NCBI GenBank assembly: GCA_934047225.1
Contig: OW203990.1
Span: 24,965,045-25,029,044, forward strand
Direction: 5' to 3'
DNA length: 64,000 nt
Origin: Ypsolopha sequella
Lineage: Eukaryota; Arthropoda; Insecta; Lepidoptera; Ypsolophidae
The number at the start of each line of letters is the position of its first letter. Position 1 is the stretch's first letter. The translations under genes were made by a program, and so were the position numbers. Under the pieces are notes generated by a model. That model saw only the letters and a program-made list of their open reading frames with translations, was not told where the DNA came from and did no database searches. Below, piece after piece: positions 46,273 to 57,283 of this stretch.

Positions 46273-46648
46273 GGATTCTGGAAAAAAGTCAAAATGACAA
46301 CTTTTTTCACTTATTTTATTATTTAAAAAAGCAAAGGTGCTATGAAATATATGTCCTGTTAAAAGTTTATACAGAATTTAGTTCATAAATAATATGAACG
46401 GGTTTTTACTTTAATAAACTTAAACCTCGACATGAAAACTTTTTTTAGAGCCATCTTTGGCACTTTATTTCTCAATATTGGAATGACGTTTGACGATTCT
46501 GTTCCGATATGAGTGTGTATTATATTCCCGAAAGAAATACATATTTTTTCTTTTTTATGTAGTAGGTATTACTAGATTCTTGAAACCAGGAAGAATAAAT
46601 TATGGTTTATGCGGAAACTATCCTCTTAAGACTGATTGAATAAATAGT

Positions 46649-46902
46649 TTAGTTACCTTTTGTGATATCATTGATTTCTTCTCCAACTGGTGCATCATGA
46701 CAATGTTCACCTTTACAAGCAATGATTTCGTTTTCAAAAGTATACACGATAGCCTTGCAGTTATTATCAATGTTTTTATAACGCCTACGTTCTAAGCAGC
46801 GCCAACGTGACTTTTCCTCACGGGTTTCATCATATCGATATCTATAGCCATCCTTGTCTGTCAATATGCGTGAGCCACGGTCAGTCAAAGATATACTAAA
46901 TT
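46649..46902 (-). CDS. mod(mdg4)-like alternative terminal exon, FLYWCH type II
   Basis: The acceptor (ttttacAG) gives a phase 1 start, Glu then FSISLTDRGSRILTDKDGYR. The finger has DGYRYRY, WRCLERRRY, NC and HCH, then HDAPVGEEINDITKGN and a stop. It is 254 nt and intact. Sequence and length are nearly those of the exon at 39116, so the two separated recently relative to the copy at 1335. Confidence 0.9.
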
Positions 46903-48310
46903 CTGTAAAATAAAAAGTCACAATAATAAAATAAAATGCAACTTTTTCAAGATTTTTTTGTATGGGTTCCTTTGGGTTTTTTTAGCTTTTATTATTTGCA
47001 GTGAAAGAGGCCATAGCAAAACATATCCCGTGAACAACTGGCTACCTGTAACGGCTGCTGCAGACCCCTGTGACTATTTTCGGTCTGGTGGTTATTCTAT
47101 GACATCCCTTATAGCCTATTGGACCAGATAATAAAGAAAAATCCAAATCCGTTGACACGACATTTTTACTACTTTACTATTGTATAAATTTTATATCAAT
47201 TTGTAAGAAGCAGTTGGAAGACATTCTTTATTGCACATGAAAAACAAGAGACAATACAGTTTTATGAAATACAAGAAAAATTGGTACAATGGCGAGCTTA
47301 TTTCTACAAAGAAACCTCTTCCAGCCAACCTGTGGGTGTAATGAGATTAAAAAAGTAAAGGTAGGCAAATAATACAAATACAAAATCGTTTATTGGGCAA
47401 CTTTATAATACAAAAATTTTACAGTGGTTAGAGACATCAGATAAGTAATTGAAAAATTAAGAAAGTGAATTAGAAATATAATTTCGAGTAGATTAATAAA
47501 ATTAAAGTAATACAATAACACATAACAAAAACTTATACTATATATAATTTAAAAGAACTGTGTGCATTTGTTTAATGGTGTGTGTGAGTGGTTTGTATGT
47601 GTGTGTACAGTGTAAAGGTGAGTGACAACTGTGATTTGTGCAACAATTTTAAGATGTAAAGACATGTGTAAGCAGAGTTTTTTTTTTTATAACATAACGA
47701 GCTTACTCTTTCCCACGACCACACTTGATGTAAGACGTCGCTGAGACCTAATATGAAATGTGCTCAGAAAGAAGGAGTCAAAAAAAAACAATGTAAGTAA
47801 ATGAAAAATATTTTATGGACACAAGCTTTTCACGAATAATACAATACAATACAATACAATACAATATTCTTTATTGCACACCAAAAAACAGAAATAAGAA
47901 AACAGTATATACATCATGTACATCAGACACATCATGTATTGAACATTGAACTAAACATATAATAATCAGAAATAAATGGTTTTAATTTATTTTGTATTGA
48001 AAACCACGGAACAATTACGAAGATTAGTTGCCGATAGTTCATTTCTCTTGGTAAAATTATTGTGTGACACTGCGCGGGGTAGAAGGCAGAGGCACGAGGA
48101 AGGTTTGCTCCGCCGTTCCACCAATCACAGAGCACATGCCACCAATCGCAATCGCCGTCTTTTGTGACGTTATGCCACCATCGGTCGTAACATGCCTCCA
48201 TTCATACACCAACTGCTCTTCGTAATTGCTCCGTGATTGAGAATATAAAAATGATATTCTAATTAATTACGAATATAGAGCGCCTTATGCAATGCAACCA
48301 TAAAAAAGTT
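46903..48310. other. spacer with LINE tails and a MITE
   Basis: LINE-like 3' tails occur at about 47225 (attctttattgcacatgaa) and 47837-47890 ((caata)n then ttctttattgcacac). A MITE of about 250 bp (47998-48243) has inverted ends cacggaacaattacgaag and cttcgtaattgctccgtg. The minus and plus frames across it are not genes. Confidence 0.5.
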
Positions 48311-48567
48311 TCACTTCTTCAGCAACTTTCCATCCTTATTCTTGTAATACTCCGGTGGCTCATGGGAGTGATTTAAATTCGATGTTACAAAATCTTGCGG
48401 GCCTTGTGGAGATTTTAGGGACTTGATCATGGCCGTACACTTATTACTGTTTCTACGAGAACAATACCAAAGATAATGGATATTTGAAGTCGTTCTTATA
48501 TGGTATGTATGCTTTTGGTACATCAAAACTGGATTTTTGCCTCTTCCCGATGGTGGTATTAAAATCA
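48311..48567 (-). CDS. mod(mdg4)-like alternative terminal exon, FLYWCH type I
   Basis: The acceptor (ttttcAG) gives a phase 1 start, Val then ILIPPSGRGKNPVLMYQKHT. The finger shows WYCSR, KC and HSH, then HEPPEYYKNKDGKLLKK and a stop. The family tryptophan in GKWL is replaced by Leu. It is 257 nt and intact. It forms a pair with the type II exon at 49727 and is closest to the type I exon at 45788. Confidence 0.88.
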
Positions 48568-49664
48568 CTGAAAATAATACCATTAAATTACTATTGACAC
48601 CGATTGCTAATCGAGTAACTTTGCGGAATACTCAAATGCTATTTATGCACATAAATTACAAAATGCTTACATTTTGATACCACATGTTTAAGAAATTTTG
48701 AACTTGGTAGAAGTAAATTAAAAGTATAGATTGTCTGGATTTGTAACAAAATATTAAGAAATAATTACAACGGCCAAAATACAACATTCAGCTAAGAGCA
48801 ATGCATACCAATAGTTTGCTATATGTATAAACGTTTTTTTAATAATACTATGGTAGCTTCAAAATAATTGGATTTTCCATAAGAGTGATCGAATTATATA
48901 TGTAACCTATTAGTATGTAGTATATAGGATGGGATTTGGTCGGCCGCCTGGATTCGTGCTGGGGGCTCGGTTGGTGATCATTGAACCTTGTTCCTGGTCC
49001 CTGGCCGGGTCTCCGGTATGGGTTCGGGCGGCTGATTGGATTTTACCTTGTATAATATATATTTTACCTATCATTTTAATCGTAAATATATTGCTACATA
49101 AATTAAATAAACCTTTAATTTAGTTCATGTACATTTATTATTTTATAACATATATTTTCTTTATTAGATTAAATTTGACGTGTAAAAAGTGTATATATCT
49201 ATACCTGCTTTGCAAAATAAACTATTTGAATTTGAATTTGAGTGAAGTCAGAAAAATTAAATATTGAAATTCTAACATATCTCTTATGGAAAAACCAATT
49301 ATTTTGAACTACCATAATAAAATATCTTCACATATATACATACATATACGCACTCCTATCTCCCAGAGGGGTAGGTAGAGACTAGAGTTTTCAATCAGCT
49401 ACGATCCAAACACACCTCTTTCGAGTCTTTCACATCCATCAATCTACAATACAAGCTTTTCTATTCCGGGTACTATTAACATTGCCCTTCTTCAGTTTGT
49501 CGCCAATTTAGCCAGCATACGTCTTTCTAGGGCGGCCTGGTCGAGCTGTATCTTTGACTTGGGCACTGTACATTTATTTCGTTACTATACTTTCATTAAA
49601 AACACGTTTATGCAATAACAATAGGTATACATTGCTCATAGCTAAGAGTTGTATTTTTCAGTTC
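48568..49664. other. spacer, TE fragments
   Basis: A stretch near 48735-48880 (gtaacaaaatattaagaaat ... ataattggattttccataa) is a relic of the hairpin arm of the 4-kb repeat. A head-like fragment at about 48925-48990 resembles the sequence at 23385. No exon was seen. Confidence 0.4.
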
Positions 49665-49718
49665 AGTTACTTTAAGTGATATCATTGAATTCTTCTCCAA
49701 CTTGTGCATCATTACATC
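49665..49718 (-). pseudogene. duplicated tail fragment of a type II FLYWCH exon
   Basis: The minus strand encodes an imperfect DDAQVGEEFNDIT-like block then a stop, matching the C-terminus of type II exons. It has no finger, acceptor or upstream half. It lies just past the altered stop of the exon at 49727. Confidence 0.65.
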
Positions 49719-49726
49719 CTATATAC

Positions 49727-50025
49727 TCATATTATAATAATAGTATACTTATTGGATGAATTAATAGTTAATTTACCTTTAGTAGTATCATTGAATTCCT
49801 CTCCAACCGGTGCATCATGACAATGCTCACCTTTGTGAGCAACAATATGGTTTTCAATAGTGTACACTTCTGCCTTGCAGCTATTTTTCATTTTTCTATA
49901 ACGCTGTTTACGTTCTATACAACGCCAGCGTATCTTTCCAGAACGAGTCTCATCATATCGATATCTATAGCCTTTATTGTCTATCAATATGCGTGCGCCA
50001 CGTTCAGTGAAAGATATAGTGGTTT
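49727..50025 (-). CDS. mod(mdg4)-like alternative terminal exon, FLYWCH type II with extended tail
   Basis: The acceptor (ttttacAG) gives a phase 1 start, Glu then TTISFTERGARILIDNKGYR. The finger shows GYRYRY, WRCIERKQRY, SC and HCH, then HDAPVGEEFNDTTKG. Other type II exons stop right after TKGN. Here the Asn and stop codons are altered and the frame runs on for LTINSSNKYTIIII. A stray copy of the normal tail lies a few bases downstream at 49665-49718, suggesting a local duplication with loss of the original end. The exon is 299 nt and otherwise intact. Confidence 0.87.
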
Positions 50026-50126
50026 CTGTAAAATAAAATGTCAACCATATTCAATAACCTCTTAGCTTATTTCAAATCCAATTCATGTATGAGTTGGGCT
50101 GCATAAATTAATTTCACCCTATATAT

Positions 50127-50896
50127 TGTGCGATTGTGCTGCCATACCTCTGAAACATGTGTAACGCCATCACATACGCACGCTGGACCGTTTTCACCTT
50201 AAATGCCTTCGTAGCATCATAAGATCAGATGGTCTGATCGTGAGCGAAATACCGAAGTTTTGTGACGAGCCAATGTTTTGGCATTGAGTCTAACCTGATT
50301 CGTCGACAGCTTTGATGATGCGGAAGCGTCTCATGGATGTTAGATGTTAGAGGAGATAGCGGCGAAGCGCATCTTTTATTCTGAAGGGAGGGCAAGCGAA
50401 AACAAGGCAACCAACTTCTCAGGTATGAAGATGTTTAGAAGCGACACATGAAAAGGTGTAATATTTGGCCCTCTAAATAGAAAGGACCGGCAGCAAAGCA
50501 ACCTGAACAAGGGCGGATCCAAGAATTCAGGTTGGGGGGGGCCCTCGACACCTCGGTTTCAAGATTTTGAAATATTTGTGCCTAAGATTCTTCAATGCAA
50601 ACTGCAAAGGTGCAACTGGAAAGGCTTTGTGGGGGGGGGGCCATGGCCCCCTGGGCCCCCCCCCCTGTATCCGCCCTTGAACCTGAATGGCGTGGGCTTG
50701 TACAGAGGCAAGTACGCGATTTTGAGGAGCAGCGCAAAACTGACCTCGACGCCAAACGCGACGATTTAAAAGTCGCGGCCATTCACTTAAATTATGTAGT
50801 TGACGATATACTGACTTCCACTTATTGCGCACGGAGGTTTACTAGTAATATCAGCTATATTAGCAATCTTCGTGCACACCACCGTCACACCGACTA
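50127..50896 (+). mobile_element. decayed LINE ORF2 C-terminus with a MITE inside
   Basis: The left part reads like a degraded LLRRQL..CG..SWM and LLRYEDV-KRHMKRC block typical of LINE ORF2 after the RT. The right part is EPEWRGLVQRQVRDFEEQRK, DLDAKRDDLK and TSTYCARRFTSNISYISNLR AHH, the degenerate terminal Cys-His motif. Many stops are present. It is not a host gene. Confidence 0.65.
50508..50692. mobile_element. MITE with caagggcggat ends (hAT-like)
   Basis: caagggcggatccaa at left is inverted at right (tgtatccgcccttga). Long G and C runs flank the interior (gggggggggg near 50631-50640). It splits the LINE reading between the -KQPE and PEWRG blocks. A partial relative with ctggatccgctg lies near 56750. 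Confidence 0.7.
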
Positions 50897-50938
50897 GAAG
50901 TTGAATTACCGCAAAAAGATGAATAAATATAAACTATA

Positions 50939-51206
50939 TACAACGTGTAACAGAAAGGTGTAACCATATTTGTAGAGCTTATTCAGTCAATGGTATAGAA
51001 CAACTTTTACTATGGAGTCAACAACGAAATCTCAAAAAAAAATCTGCCCTTCCATACATTTCGGCCGAGCGGCATTGCATTTTCCTATGAAGCTAGTTTT
51101 TTTTTTTCGATATACAGGATTTGTTCCATAGTAAAAGTTGTTCTAAACCATTGACTGAATAAACTCTTCAAATATGGTTACACCTTTCTGCTACACCTTG
51201 TATAAA
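50939..51206. mobile_element. palindromic MITE, acaacgtgtaacagaaa family (complete)
   Basis: Inverted arms: acaacgtgtaacagaaaggt and acctttctgctacaccttgt, plus the ttattcagtcaatggtatag and accattgactgaataaactc blocks. It is 266 bp and folds almost fully. Confidence 0.8.
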
Positions 51207-51467
51207 GAAGTGCGATATAGAACATAGCTTTATTTGGTATTTGTTGATATGAGTTGCAATCAAACCATTTACCATTTTTCGCACTCATTGTCAACATTTT
51301 CTATCTTTTACAGAATTAATACAAGAAGATAGAAGTTTTATTGAAGAAGATACAACAGTACGGAACCCTAAAAATAAATGAAATCGATTTTATATGACTT
51401 AAAACCAAAAAAATCAAGACTCGTTTTATTTCTTTGTAATCTCCTCAGTTTATCGGTCGGTACTCAC

Positions 51468-51620
51468 CATAAATATCTGAATTTCCCAATTTCTGTTTGT
51501 CGCCATTCGATATCAATGACGACACTTCAGGTTGTTCCTCTCCTATCACGTATTCTTCTTTGTCCTCGTCTTCTGAGACAATAGTATCGGGTATCTGTTC
51601 GTTGTCTTCTACGTTTTCAT
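51468..51620 (-). CDS. acidic linker exon (5'-most in transcript order)
   Basis: The acceptor (gtattAG) and donor G|GTGAGT bound 153 nt, phase 1 at both ends. That is exactly one codon shorter than the other three. It encodes DENVEDNEQIPDTIVSEDED, KEEYVIGEEQPEVSSLISNG and DKQKLGNSDIY plus the split codon. It combines the EEYVIGEEQ core of the exon at 3702 with the ISNGDKxKLGNSDI end of the exons at 43 kb, so it is nearest to an ancestral form (inference). The type II exon at 49727 follows it. Confidence 0.8.
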
Positions 51621-51802
51621 CTAATACGAAAAAAATATTTGTTTAAAATTAAGAGACCATCAAATCCTTACGAATCCATCGCTTAGTATTCATGCGGAGA
51701 AGGTACAAAAGCTTTCATCAAAAATTGTTTTCTGAATAACTTTCTCTGGTGAAATAAATTCTAAACATATTAAATAAAATGTTACCATTCGGATTTTCTT
51801 TA

Positions 51803-51985
51803 TAGATATTGATATATAGTGGTTTTTGTTAAATTATACACATTAATTAATGATAGCAAGATATATTTCGAGTCCTCATTTCCCTATGCAACTGATGCCG
51901 AGTCCAAGAGGACTCGAAATATATCTTGCTATCATTAATTAATGTGTATAATTTAACAAAAACCACTATATATATCAATATTTAT
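51803..51985. repeat. palindrome, about 180 bp
   Basis: Arms: gtttttgttaaattatacac, attaattaatgatagcaaga and their inverse up to ttaacaaaaaccac. The loop region holds the hammerhead-like motif at 51887-51930, whose own 3' half is the mirror of the left arm. Confidence 0.8.
51887..51930 (+). ncRNA. hammerhead-like motif (copy d)
   Basis: Stem I GCAA (51888-51891) pairs with UUGC (51926-51929). Then come CUGAUGCC (51892-51899), a perfect 6-bp stem II GAGUCC/GGACUC with AAGA loop, GAAA (51916-51919) and UAUAUC (51920-51925). This is the best-preserved copy in the window. Confidence 0.5.
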
Positions 51986-53202
51986 AATTCTAAACATATT
52001 ATATTAATAATTGACAAAGCATGAGGCCGGAAACTGGCCATAGTACTCATCCATTCAATAAAACTTTTCGTGATAAATAACTGAGAAATCGTGAAAAAGT
52101 AAACATTTTGGTCGAGTGGATATGTAACTTTTCTATGGAACGGCTGATTTTTTTTCACGATGGTTGGTGGGTTGGCTCCACGGAATCACAATATATTGAA
52201 CTAGAAGCCACAAGCTGACCTCCTTGCGTGTCCTTAGTGAGCGAAATTCGCTAACTTTGACTCTATGTCTTATAGACTAGTAGCATACAGTCGGTAACCC
52301 TATGTATTAAGACGATATGCGAAAAAAATACGGGTGTTTCTTTTCTTTTTATTTCATGAAATACACGGAAAATTATAATAAATTTCTGGTATATGCATTT
52401 TGATTATATAATCTAGGGTTTTCAAATTGGAAAACAAGTTTGGATAAATTTTCCTCGATATAAATAATTGTTAAATGAGGTCTTCAAACACACTTTTTCT
52501 CCTCGTTTGACGAATAGGAACCATATACAGAACTCAAACATATTTTATTAGGTGTGTTTCAACAATATCTAGAGATTTGGTATTTGAAATTTTGCTAGCT
52601 ATTTTATTAGCTATATTATTAAAATTATAAAACTAACATTTTTCGCTTTCGCCCTGAATCCGCCCCTCTTGCATTGAGCGTGTTTTCGCTTGGAGTGACA
52701 GTGACAAAAATAAAATTCGCATAGCCTCTTAAGTAACAAGACGGGACCAATTTGTAGTTAAAAAGTGTAGAAAAAATAGGCTTGGTTGGGCACAACCTGG
52801 AGCATTTTGTTTTTGCAGACTGCAAAATGATCTAGGTTGCGCCTAGCCAACCCTGTTTATTTTGATGTAGTTTTTGTTTCTACACAGCTACGAATTGGTC
52901 ACATCTTGCCGATGATCTTACAAATAAAAAATTTTTTTTTTTTGTAACTCGCTGTACAAAATGCTCCAGGTTGCGCTTGCGACGACGTTACCAAAAGCTA
53001 ATAAAATTACAAATTGCCTCTGTTTGCTGTAAATCTTCGTTTTTGACTGTCGAGGGACCTATGGGAAATCTTTGCTACACAGAGAAATGTATATCTGATT
53101 TTAGAAATTTTATGAGGCTTTTTTGTGACTCTCGTCTTGAGCAATTAATATAATACGATATAACAACTTGGAGAGCAGAGCTTCATTGATTTATTTATGA
53201 GC
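51986..53202. other. spacer, MITE fragments
   Basis: A fragment near 52020-52160 (gaaactggccatagtactca... gaaaaagtaaacattttgg) relates to 54180-54310. gtttttgcagactgcaaaat near 52810 and a related block near 52955 are mirrored weakly. No exon was seen. Confidence 0.35.
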
Positions 53203-53566
53203 GGTTTGGCAGCCGGATTGTATAAAAACCCGCCCTTTTCTAATTAGTCGAAACAGAACACTTAAATTCAAAATTCACTCAATAGTTATTCAAAAAAACC
53301 ATATTACCTATGTATTGTGTATGTTACCATCGCAAAGATTCCATTGGTTTCTGTAAATAAAAATTTCAAAGTTTAGAATTTCGAAAATTTTAAAATTCTT
53401 ATTTACAGAAACCAATATAAACTTTGCGATGGCAACATACACAATACATAGGTAATAAGGTTTTGTTGAATAACTATTGATTGAATTTTGAATTTGAGTG
53501 TTCTGTTTCGATTAATTAGAAAAAGGCGGATTTTTCACAATCCGGCTGCGAAACCTCTCTTAAAAA
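53203..53566. mobile_element. palindromic element, about 364 bp
   Basis: The left outer arm (gtttggcagccggattgtat, ttctaattagtcgaaacaga) is inverted at the right (tctgtttcgattaattagaa, cacaatccggctgcgaaac). Inner arms contain the ccatcgcaaag and ctttgcgatgg blocks. Its outer ends match the termini of the element at 17177-18316. Confidence 0.8.
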
Positions 53567-54721
53567 AACGTGAATTTAATGATTGACTCTAAATCAAGTA
53601 CATACTTGATTTTATCAATACAGAATGTTAAGAGTAAGAAGATGTAAGATGTAAGAAGAATAAAAAAAAGTTGCATACCCTAGCAACTTTTTTTTATTAC
53701 CCGTCCAGCACAATAAGTCTAATGGCAAAGACCTTATTTGCTTTTCATAGAAGCGATTATATGTTGGCTCTTTGGCCTCTTTTTCTTAGACGCGTAATAC
53801 TAGTTAGTGATCACGCAGCGAAACAACAAATTGGTGTGTTTTAGCTAATAGTGAAATATTTTGTAGGGAAAAAATAATGGATTTAGGTAAAATCCTTTCA
53901 TATTTCTATTGCCTATTTTATAAAAAAAAACAAGTTGATCTCTTAACCGCGTTTTTGAAACGAACGTTTTAAAACCATAAAAAAAGAGGGTGGAAAACAT
54001 TTTTTTTTGACAAAAGTGTAAATCTTTATACATTGTTTATAGGTGGAATCCCTAGATAAAAGATCGATAAATCAAATATATTTTCTTCAATATGAGGAGA
54101 TACCTAGTTTCTTTCAATTAACCCTTGAAAACATGGTGTTCTTGATGTTCTAGCGTCAGGTGTCCCGTTAAGATGATGTTGCGGAAACCAGAAACTAGCG
54201 ATAGACTCGTCCATATAAATAACTTTTCATGAAAAATAATTGAGAAGTCGTGAAAAAAACAGTTGTTTCATACATTTTAGTCATATAGTTATGTAACTTT
54301 TCTATGGAACAGCTGACTTTATTTTCGTCGAGTATATTTTGTTCTTAATATTATGTATATTTATGGTTTGGTCTCTTAATGTCTATGATCCCAAGTTAGT
54401 GTCATCTCTCTTTCAGTAAATGTTTTTATTACTTTTTTCTGACCGTTCTTAAACAAACGTCATTGGTGTCGATTCGGCACAACACAACCTAACTAATTTG
54501 ACAGAACTAACCTTAACCGTCTTTGTCTTTTCGATACAGATAGAAAAAGACAGAACGCTCAAATTAAGTTTAGTCCTGTCAAATAAGTTAAGTCCTGTTG
54601 CGCCGAATCGACACAAATGTGAATTACCAAGCCAACGCATTAGCTATTTATGATGGATTTACAATGTCAATTGTTTTGAATAAATAGCAGAAAGACTGTC
54701 AAAAAGTTGTACACTGCTTTT

Positions 54722-54822
54722 ACACAGTCGATGAATATTTAACACAGTCGATGAATATTTAACACAGTCGATGAATATTTAACACAGTCGATGAATATTT
54801 AACACAGTCGATGAATATTTAA
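54722..54822. repeat. 20-bp tandem repeat, 5 copies
   Basis: The unit acacagtcgatgaatattta is repeated five times without a mismatch, then breaks into accatgtaag. No ORF or exon spans it. Confidence 0.95.
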
Positions 54823-55584
54823 CCATGTAAGAATTATACTTATCTTGAATTGATCAAATTAGGAACTAAGACTTCCTGAATATCTTTTTTGAAATTTTTC
54901 GGACAATTGATATGAGAATAATATCGACTATTGTGTTTTTGCATATTGTATTGTTATTATTTTTAGTTAAATTAATTTTTTAATTTTTCATTTACTGTAA
55001 ATGAAAATTTGCATGCCATTATTATGGAAGGATTCATCGACAGTGGCGTGCTTGGGCGTGGATTGAACTTTTTTCCGGAAAAGCAACCAGAAGGTCAAGT
55101 TTGCAAATAAAAAATATATGAAAATAATTAAATAACACTTTAAAAAAAAGTTTGTATGAAAATAGTCACTCTAGGGTAGGCAGTGCCTACCTACCCTTGG
55201 CGTCATACAAATATTTTTTTTCAAAGTTTTATTTAATTTCTTTCATATTTTTTTTATTGTCAAACTTGACCTTCTGATTGCTTTTCCACAAAAACCTTCA
55301 ATGCACGCCACTGCTCATCGATACCTACATCAATTACCTGCAAGAACTATTATTTTGTGACATGTGTCTTTGCAAATAAATTTCTTTCTTTCTTTCTTTC
55401 GCTGTGCACTTTTTGCTCATAACAACGAATACTCTTATCAAAATCGGCCAAAGAAATGTACTTTTTATCACCTAGTAATGGAACCCATTTTTCTATGTTA
55501 AAAGAAACTTGGTGACAGTGATGATAAACATAATGTATCTCTTTCTAACGTCTGTTGAAATTTAATCTGCTGGCTTTATCGCAC
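54823..55584. other. spacer with inverted blocks
   Basis: An inverted pair near 55020-55320 (gacagtggcgtgc, ccagaaggtcaagtttg and their mirrored forms caaacttgaccttctg, gcacgccactg) marks a MITE of about 300 bp. A (ttctttc)n run lies near 55380-55400. Confidence 0.5.
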
Positions 55585-55664
55585 CTGCGCCATTATCTCC
55601 CTGAACCACGTGCCTGTTCCTGACATTTTGTTAGCACTTTTGTTGATGAATGTAATTTTAACAT
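55585..55664 (-). other. possible small internal exon
   Basis: An acceptor (ttgcAG at 55665-55666) and donor CAG|GTGCGA bound 80 nt on the minus strand. It contains a good start context (ACAAAATGTCAGG) opening MSGTGTWFREIMAQ. No domain is recognised and the phase does not match that of the cassettes. It is listed because it lies just downstream of the candidate promoter and first exon. Confidence 0.25.
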
Positions 55665-55734
55665 CTGCAATTTAATAATTTAAGTAAATACATCTATTCA
55701 AATTCCAATATTCCCTTATATAACTAAAACTTAC

Positions 55735-56060
55735 CCCAAAATCACCTGAATCCATCATGTAAACAAACACAAGGCGGCAAAATGGAAGTCTCACTCACAC
55801 ACACACAACAATTGACACAAATATCACTTTTCACCGGTACCACTTCACTGTTTTAATTCCCACTGAACAGTTTCAGTCCCGAATCAGATTTTTCACTAAA
55901 ATCTTGTAATTTTAGCACCAACTAACAGTGCATTTGACAATGACGCGTTTACTACTGTTATTATTCCCGTCTCGCTCTGACATGCATGGCAGCTGGGCAG
56001 CTGGGCTTGAGGAGTGCGTCAGGCCGTGACGTCAGATTGAGCCAAAATGGCGCCCGTATT
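55735..56060 (-). other. possible first exon of a minus-strand transcript
   Basis: A strong donor (GGG|GTAAGT, exon end 55735) is preceded by two in-frame ATGs (55753-55758) giving MMDSGDFG. About 300 bp upstream is less AT-rich than the rest and has the look of a 5' UTR. It could start an internal transcript of this locus, as shown for fly mod(mdg4), or belong to a different gene whose other exons I cannot see. The exact start is unknown. Confidence 0.35.
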
Positions 56061-56125
56061 GACTAAATGGCGCCCCCACAGATGGCGCTAAGAGTTCTCA
56101 AGCGTCGGTATGACGGTCTCAGTCG
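55960..56125. promoter_or_regulatory. candidate promoter/insulator-like segment
   Basis: GC-richer than its surroundings. It contains three atggcgc motifs (56046-56096), one as CAGATGGCGCT, which fits a CTCF-like AGRKGGCGC core, a CRE-like tgacgtca at 56027-56034, and caggccgtgac. It lies directly upstream of the candidate first exon at 55735-56060. Function is inferred from composition and position only. Confidence 0.3.
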
Positions 56126-56921
56126 GTCTGACGATGTCTGACGATGCGTGACCCTGACCTTATTTCAAAGATAAAGTTTGCAGGGGCTTTAACACTGGAC
56201 TACAAAGCTGGTAGTTTATTTATTTTATACGCGGTAGAAACTCAATGGCAGAATCAGATAAATATTTTGGTGGGGGCTGAGGGTAGGTTTCATCGAGCTA
56301 TTTCAGGAAATCATAGTAAATACCATATTCTGTACTACTACTAAAATATGTGTAGATAAGTAAATTCAAGACTGCAGTACAACTGCATAAATAAGAAATT
56401 ATTGTCATAATATATAAGGTTAAATTAAAATAGTTGGCAAAATTTGAAACATATGTAGAACATGTCCAAATGAATAACTTTTACTATTGGGATTGTGCAA
56501 AATTCTTAAAATTTGTTTTCTCCTTTCCATACCGGATCAGTCAGCTGACCGGAGCAATTTGTATGGGAGGAAGTGAAAAAAGTTACGAATTTCGCTTAGC
56601 TCCCATACACACAGTTGTTCATATACAGACTAGTACTACCTTTGTTTTGAGTTTCGCCAACTAATATACTTTAACCTTATAGAGTGTGAGTCCTATAATA
56701 TATTTATATATTTTGATGTGGACTTCAGCCCCCTCCCCCCCCCCACCTCCCTGGATCCGCTGCTGGTAGAAACTAAATCTGTCAAAACACAATAATGTTC
56801 GGAAGCACGTCTGACAGGTTTTTATGTTCTCATAATTGTTTTTCGCAATCCAATAATCATTTAAATTTTACAGTTCAGAGCAAAGCCACTAGCTTAGTTT
56901 TAGTTATACTTTAATATAGTA

Positions 56922-57283
56922 GTTTATGCTACAAGGGCGAAAAGGAATAAATCACGAGGACGACTTAAAACACGAGCGTAGCGAGTGTTTTAAACGTAAC
57001 CGAGTAATTTATTGCTCTAACGCCCGTGTATCATACTACGTTTTTCAATGCATAGTGTGAGGAAATAAAACAAATATAATCTTGCGAACTTTAAATTATA
57101 ATTGGCTCAAAAGGACTCCAGACCCGTTAAACAGTGGAAAAAAAGTATATAAAATTTAAGGTATAATACACAGGAAAGGCTGCAGGTTAGCCAACCATTG
57201 TAACAAAATTAAAAAATATATATAATAATAAAGCCCTGGGGCAAAATAATCGACTTTCTGTTCGGTTTTGATGCATAAAAAGT
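56922..57283. repeat. dispersed repeat (copy 2, empty site)
   Basis: It matches 44128-44483 and continues uninterrupted into gtgggcctttacgagtact, where copy 1 holds the 1.1-kb element. Confidence 0.8.
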
